Below are positions 6,276-7,918 of a DNA stretch of 7,918 nt, piece after piece (the stretch's first letter is position 1; every line of letters begins with the position of its first letter). The stretch is from the NCBI GenBank assembly GCA_003644175.1, contig QNBS01000096.1:1-7918 (forward strand), given 5' to 3'. Below the pieces are notes generated by a model. It saw only the letters and a list, made by a program, of their open reading frames with translations, ran no database searches and had not been told where the DNA came from. This DNA comes from Planctomycetota bacterium (GTDB taxonomy: Bacteria; Planctomycetota; Phycisphaerae; Sedimentisphaerales; Anaerohalosphaeraceae). A program made the position numbers and the translations under genes.

Positions 6276-6545
6276 ATGCCGTCAATATCGATGTTTTATG
6301 GAATTGTAGTCTATTTATATTACCTGGACAATAAGCAGCATCATCTTCCTCATATTCATGCAAGGTATCAAAGCGATGAAGTTGTTGTGTCAATACCAGA
6401 TGGAAACGTCCTGGATGGAAGTATACCTCCCAACAAGCTGAAATTGCTTTTAGCCTGGACGGAAATTCATAAAGAAGAGTTAATTGCGGACTGGAATTTG
6501 GCTGTGGATGGTCAAGAGCCATTTAAGATTGACCCCCTGAGGTGA
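6276..6545 (+). CDS. DUF4160 family small protein
   Basis: The 89-residue product begins with the family hallmark MPSISMFYGIVV and has HHLPHIHARY (~22-31), matching the conserved PHxHA core. A typical ending follows: KLKLLLAWTEIHKEELIADW and a FKIDPL tail. Full length for DUF4160. AAGGA at 6264-6268 is well placed before the ATG, and the upstream region 6209-6263 is AT-rich and could hold a promoter, though no well-spaced pair of hexamers is evident. By hand count the gene is about 41% GC, against roughly 57-62% in sampled lines of the URO-D gene. DUF4160 genes are often found beside DUF2442 genes, as here, and the pair is frequently described as toxin-antitoxin-like. That role is not established, and which partner would be toxic cannot be told from sequence. 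Confidence 0.92.
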   Translation: MPSISMFYGIVVYLYYLDNKQHHLPHIHARYQSDEVVVSIPDGNVLDGSIPPNKLKLLLAWTEIHKEELIADWNLAVDGQEPFKIDPLR

Positions 6546-6548
6546 TTC

Positions 6549-6785
6549 ATGAATCCGAGAGTTAAATCAGTAAAACCAATTGAAGGTTATAAATTGGACA
6601 TTATTTTTGAGAATGATGAAGAGAAGATATACGATTGCTCTTGTCATCTTGATTTCGGCGTCTTCAAAGAGCTTAAAGATAAGAATTATTTTCGGCAGGT
6701 TCGATGTAACGACGGCACAGTGGTTTGGCCGCATGATCAGGATATTTGCCCCGATACTTTGTATATAGATTCAATCACTAAATGA
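6549..6785 (+). CDS. DUF2442 family small protein
   Basis: The 78-residue product matches DUF2442: an opening NPRVKSVKPIEGYKLDIIFENDEE, a middle DFGVFKELKDKNYFRQVRC and the closing WPHDQDICPDTLYID segment, in which the family has a WP(N/H)xxDxxPDTLY-type motif. Full length. Only three bases separate its ATG from the stop of the DUF4160 gene, and its Shine-Dalgarno (GAGGTGA) overlaps that stop codon, so the two are almost certainly translated together. Like its partner it is visibly AT-richer than the flanking metabolic genes, which suggests that the pair arrived by horizontal transfer. A regulatory or antitoxin-like role is a guess from context. Confidence 0.92.
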   Translation: MNPRVKSVKPIEGYKLDIIFENDEEKIYDCSCHLDFGVFKELKDKNYFRQVRCNDGTVVWPHDQDICPDTLYIDSITK

Positions 6786-6820
6786 GTAACATTATAGCCA
6801 CGTGTGCAAGAAGCAGGAAA

Positions 6821-6901
6821 CCGCCCGTTCGGCTACGCTCAGGGCAGGCTCTGCGGCGGAAGCTATTTTATGCTGGATTCTGCGCTTTCGCGGGAATGAC
6901 A
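6821..6901 (+). repeat. Structured intergenic repeat-like segment (copy B)
   Basis: The gap between DUF2442 and the FGGY kinase (6786-6970) holds no credible gene. Within it, CCGCC (6821-6825) pairs with GGCGG (6855-6859) around the GTTCGGCTACGCTCAGGGCA stretch. Next to it, GGATTCTGCGCTTTCGCGGG, continuing into AATGACA (6875-6901), can form an imperfect hairpin (ATTC..GCG with CGCGGGAAT). Both resemble dispersed REP-like elements of environmental bacteria. The open reading frame crossing them from 6802 is judged spurious. Confidence 0.45.
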
Positions 6902-6970
6902 AGCTAATCTCACACTTGGCTAAAGTTGATTCGGCGGGGCAAGCGGCGCCCTACTTTGCAGGAGTGAATA

Positions 6971-7918
6971 ATGGATTATCTGGTTGGGATCGATCTGGGG
7001 TCTACGAGTCTTAAGGCGATTGTTTACGATCCGGCGGGCAATGCCGTCGCACAGGCCAACCGCCCTACGGAGCGATTCAATCCTTACCCGGACCATCCGG
7101 ACTGGGCGATCTGGAAGCCGGAGCAGATATGGGGGGGCGTGTGCGAATCGCTTAAAGAGGCGGTTGCGCAGATTGATAATCCGGGCGATATCAAGGGCGT
7201 GGCGGTTACGGGGATGGGTATGGACGGCGTGCCCATCGACAAGGCCGGCAAGTGGCTGTATCCGTTCATAAGCTGGCACTGCCCGCGGACCGGGCCGCAG
7301 CATAAGTGGTGGATGGAAAACGTCGGGGCCGAAAAGCAGTTCGAAATCGGCGGCAACCAGATATGGGTATTCAACACGGTTCTTCGGCTGTTGTGGATGA
7401 AAGAAAATGAGCCGGAAATTTTGGCGAAGACGCACAAGTGGCTGCTGATAGAGGATTTTGTCAACTTCATGCTCTCCGGGGTATGTGCAACCGATCACAG
7501 CATGGCGTCGACGACGCTGCTGTTCGACCAGCGGAATCGCGTCTGGTCCGATGAGATGATCGAAATATCGGGCATTGATCGCAGCCTGCTCTGCGATCCC
7601 ATGCCAAGCGGAACTCCGATCGGCAAGGTCGGCGCCCGGGCAGCGGCGGTGACGGGTCTTGCCGAAGGTACACCGGTGGTCTTAGGCGGCCACGACTACT
7701 GCTGCGGTACGCTTGGCGTCGGGGCTTTTAAGCCGGGGGTTGTGCTGGATGTTACCGGCACATGGGAGATTGTAGTCTGCGCGCTCGATGAGCCGGTGCT
7801 GACGCCCCCGGTCAGACAGATGGGCATTCCGGTCCATTCACATGTAGCGTCGCCTGATTTGTGGAGCATCATGGCCTCGGCGGTCGCCGCCGACATGTTG
7901 GAATGGTTCCGCGGAGAA
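6971..7918 (+). CDS. FGGY-family carbohydrate kinase (5' part, runs off window)
   Basis: 316 codons are present with no stop; family members are about 490-500 residues, so roughly the last third is missing at the window edge. The product should phosphorylate a sugar or polyol with ATP in the cytoplasm. The N-terminal phosphate-binding motif GIDLGSTSLKAIVYD lies at ~6-20. IEDFVNFMLSG (~161-171) is the usual ED(F/Y)xNxxLTG segment. GGHDYCCGTLGVG (~239-251) contains Asp242, the expected catalytic base, and DVTGTWE (~258-264) corresponds to the DxSGTxE ATP-site loop. The sugar-contact segment reads SWHCPRT (~101-107) where many relatives have W-D-x-R. Substrate cannot be assigned. The ATG at 6971 has AGGAG at 6960-6964, well spaced. 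The URO-D gene is the nearest metabolic gene upstream on the same strand. Confidence 0.93.
   Translation, partial: MDYLVGIDLGSTSLKAIVYDPAGNAVAQANRPTERFNPYPDHPDWAIWKPEQIWGGVCESLKEAVAQIDNPGDIKGVAVTGMGMDGVPIDKAGKWLYPFISWHCPRTGPQHKWWMENVGAEKQFEIGGNQIWVFNTVLRLLWMKENEPEILAKTHKWLLIEDFVNFMLSGVCATDHSMASTTLLFDQRNRVWSDEMIEISGIDRSLLCDPMPSGTPIGKVGARAAAVTGLAEGTPVVLGGHDYCCGTLGVGAFKPGVVLDVTGTWEIVVCALDEPVLTPPVRQMGIPVHSHVASPDLWSIMASAVAADMLEWFRGE

Noticed and set aside
6802..7014. Plus-strand 70-codon open frame before the FGGY kinase
   Set aside because: It translates the repeat-like segment and overlaps the kinase start in another frame; no ribosome binding site.
6920..7498. Minus-strand 192-codon open frame
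   Set aside because: It is the shadow of the FGGY kinase, whose forward frame is open to the window edge with intact ATP-binding motifs.

Overview
The window looks like part of a GC-rich, Gram-negative, probably environmental bacterial chromosome. Exported proteins with a Sec signal and a lipobox, a CBM9-like secreted protein, a URO-D-family methyltransferase-like enzyme and an FGGY sugar kinase together fit Planctomycetota (Phycisphaerae-like) or a related lineage. That placement is an inference from gene content; there is no rRNA or marker gene to settle it.

Layout from left to right. Positions 13-32 hold an intrinsic terminator of a gene lying outside the window. Positions 254-337 on the minus strand hold tRNA-Leu(CAG) with its own sigma70-type promoter. 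Positions 422-2545 on the minus strand encode a 707-residue membrane protein built like a hybrid sensor kinase (two TM helices, two PAS domains, a HisKA-like segment, a receiver and an HPt). Its phosphoacceptor histidine is replaced by Arg and it has no ATPase domain, so it should be a receiver/HPt phosphorelay protein and not a kinase. A divergent intergenic region (2546-2801) with a good plus-strand promoter follows. Next come two exported proteins on the plus strand: a CBM9-like protein (2802-3875) and a FIST-domain lipoprotein (3934-4989), separated by a heptanucleotide tandem repeat.

The right half contains a URO-D/MtaA-like protein (5135-6208), a compact AT-rich DUF4160-DUF2442 pair (6276-6785) that looks inserted, a short repeat-rich intergenic stretch, and the first 316 residues of an FGGY carbohydrate kinase (6971 to the window edge).

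How the genes may work together: the left-centre block combines a membrane phosphorelay scaffold with two extracytoplasmic putative ligand-binding proteins. That would suit a nutrient- or small-molecule-sensing module, but only proximity supports the link. The URO-D protein and the FGGY kinase may belong to one catabolic locus interrupted by the small gene pair. The strongest oddities are the kinase-dead, ATPase-less hybrid protein and the FIST domain placed outside the cytoplasm.
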